64,000 nt of DNA, taken from the NCBI RefSeq assembly GCF_020539525.1, contig NZ_JACDXX010000012.1:62001-126000 (forward strand), in the 5' to 3' direction. The stretch comes from Pseudogemmobacter faecipullorum. GTDB lineage: Bacteria > Pseudomonadota > Alphaproteobacteria > Rhodobacterales > Rhodobacteraceae. Within the stretch, counting starts at the first letter, position 1; each line of letters opens with the position of its first letter. The notes beneath the pieces are model-generated. The model searched no databases. It saw only the letters and a program-made list of their open reading frames with translations, and was not told the origin of the DNA. Below are positions 63,510-64,000 of the stretch, piece after piece. The position numbers and the translations under genes are program-made.

Positions 63510-63517
63510 TGCAGAGC

Positions 63518-63544
63518 GGCAGGGGCGCAGCCCGCGCCCCTGCC
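63518..63544 (+). terminator. Stable hairpin after dctP
   Basis: Perfect 11-bp stem GGCAGGGGCGC/GCGCCCCTGCC, loop AGCCC, without a T-run. A second stem TCCCGC/GCGGGA follows (63562-63580). They likely protect the dctP end of the mRNA while still allowing read-through to the next gene. Confidence 0.55.
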
Positions 63545-63717
63545 CGGACTATCACAGCAAAGATCCCGCGAAACCTGCGGGAAAGGACCAGGGACGTGAA
63601 GAGACTTCAGATCGCAACCGATTGCTGGCCAAGAAAGCCCGAGTTCGGTGGTGGGGGTGGCGGGTTTTAACCTCTCTCCCTGCAAGCTCTTCTCTTTACT
63701 GAACTTATGAGGCCAAT

Positions 63718-64000
63718 ATGCCCGCCAATCTTACCCTCGACACCCTGAAAAAAGCCTATGAATCCGGCGAGATCGACACCGTTCTGGTGGTCGCCCCGGA
63801 TATGCAGGGCCGCCTGATGGGCAAACGTTTCCACGCCGGTTTTTTCCTGAACGGCGGCGGCGATGAGACCCATTGCTGCAATTATCTGCTGGCCATCGAT
63901 ATGGAGATGAACACCGTCCCCGGTTACGCCAGCTCGAGCTGGGAGAAGGGCTATGGCGATTACGTCATGAAGCCCGATCTCTCGACCCTGCGCCGCCTGC
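63718..64000 (+). CDS. Glutamine synthetase family protein (N-terminal part, cut by window end)
   Basis: 94 residues visible from ATG 63718 (MPANLTLDTLKKAYESGEID TV). The beta-grasp domain of GS-family ligases is recognisable: VVAPDMQGRLMGKRFHAGFF LNG, TVPGYASSSWEKGYGDYVMK PDLSTLRR. The form fits the PuuA/GlnA3-like gamma-glutamyl ligases acting on amines rather than the housekeeping enzyme. Neighbouring RpiR and TRAP genes suggest uptake and gamma-glutamylation of an amine. A weak ribosome-binding site (TGAGG) precedes. Confidence 0.8.
   Translation, partial: MPANLTLDTLKKAYESGEIDTVLVVAPDMQGRLMGKRFHAGFFLNGGGDETHCCNYLLAIDMEMNTVPGYASSSWEKGYGDYVMKPDLSTLRRL

Overview
The window is GC-rich chromosomal DNA of an alphaproteobacterium, most likely order Rhodobacterales (Paracoccus/Gemmobacter/Rhodobacter-like). 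The grounds are protein resemblance across the housekeeping genes, the structured leader in front of a serC-serA pair, TRAP and VUT-type transporters typical of the group, and a dispersed GGATATTTC..GGACAGATGAA repeat. No tRNA, rRNA or CRISPR array was seen.

Layout. 1-6138: tripartite RND efflux operon on the minus strand (adaptor, pump, NodT-like outer-membrane lipoprotein cut by the window edge) with a divergent TetR repressor and a palindromic operator. 6343-12113: a small, integrase-less prophage or satellite remnant on the minus strand: two helix-turn-helix proteins, HK97-type portal, fused prohead protease-capsid, a fragment of large terminase and broken small genes. It sits directly upstream of the serC leader. 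12270-15141: serine biosynthesis (serC-serA). 15250-25057: 6-phosphogluconate dehydrogenase, a metallophosphatase, and the pbpC/alpha-2-macroglobulin pair. 25286-33178: a proline-rich pseudo-receiver protein, recQ, yggT, a thioesterase, an Atg22-like MFS carrier, mepA, a queuosine-precursor transporter, a small leader ORF with an extreme Shine-Dalgarno, and the ribosome-rescue hydrolase arfB.

33291-42856: PiT phosphate transporter; NAD salvage genes pncB and pncA; tRNA-hydroxylating rhodanese trhO; a luciferase-like flavin monooxygenase; and the sulfate ABC transporter operon cysA-sbp-cysT-cysW. 43168-50217: CHASE-HWE histidine kinase, glutathione-dependent formaldehyde dehydrogenase, an I78-type inhibitor lipoprotein, ynfA, nadE and an exported 19-MORN-repeat protein. 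50547-52335: leuA behind a leucine-rich leader peptide and an attenuator-like structure. 52667-58403: the rod-shape cluster mreB-mreC-mreD-mrdA-rodA, followed by ghrA. 59505-64000: a RpiR regulator divergent from a DctQ-DctM-DctP TRAP transporter and a glutamine-synthetase-family enzyme cut by the window end, probably an amine/amino-compound catabolic locus.

The most unusual items are: (i) an 18-codon ORF (32524-32580) whose ribosome-binding region is complementary to about 17 nt of the 16S rRNA 3' end, followed by hairpins and a terminator just before arfB; (ii) the compact capsid-gene island with no integrase or intact terminase; (iii) the leu leader; (iv) a degenerate receiver-domain protein; (v) a periplasmic MORN-repeat protein.
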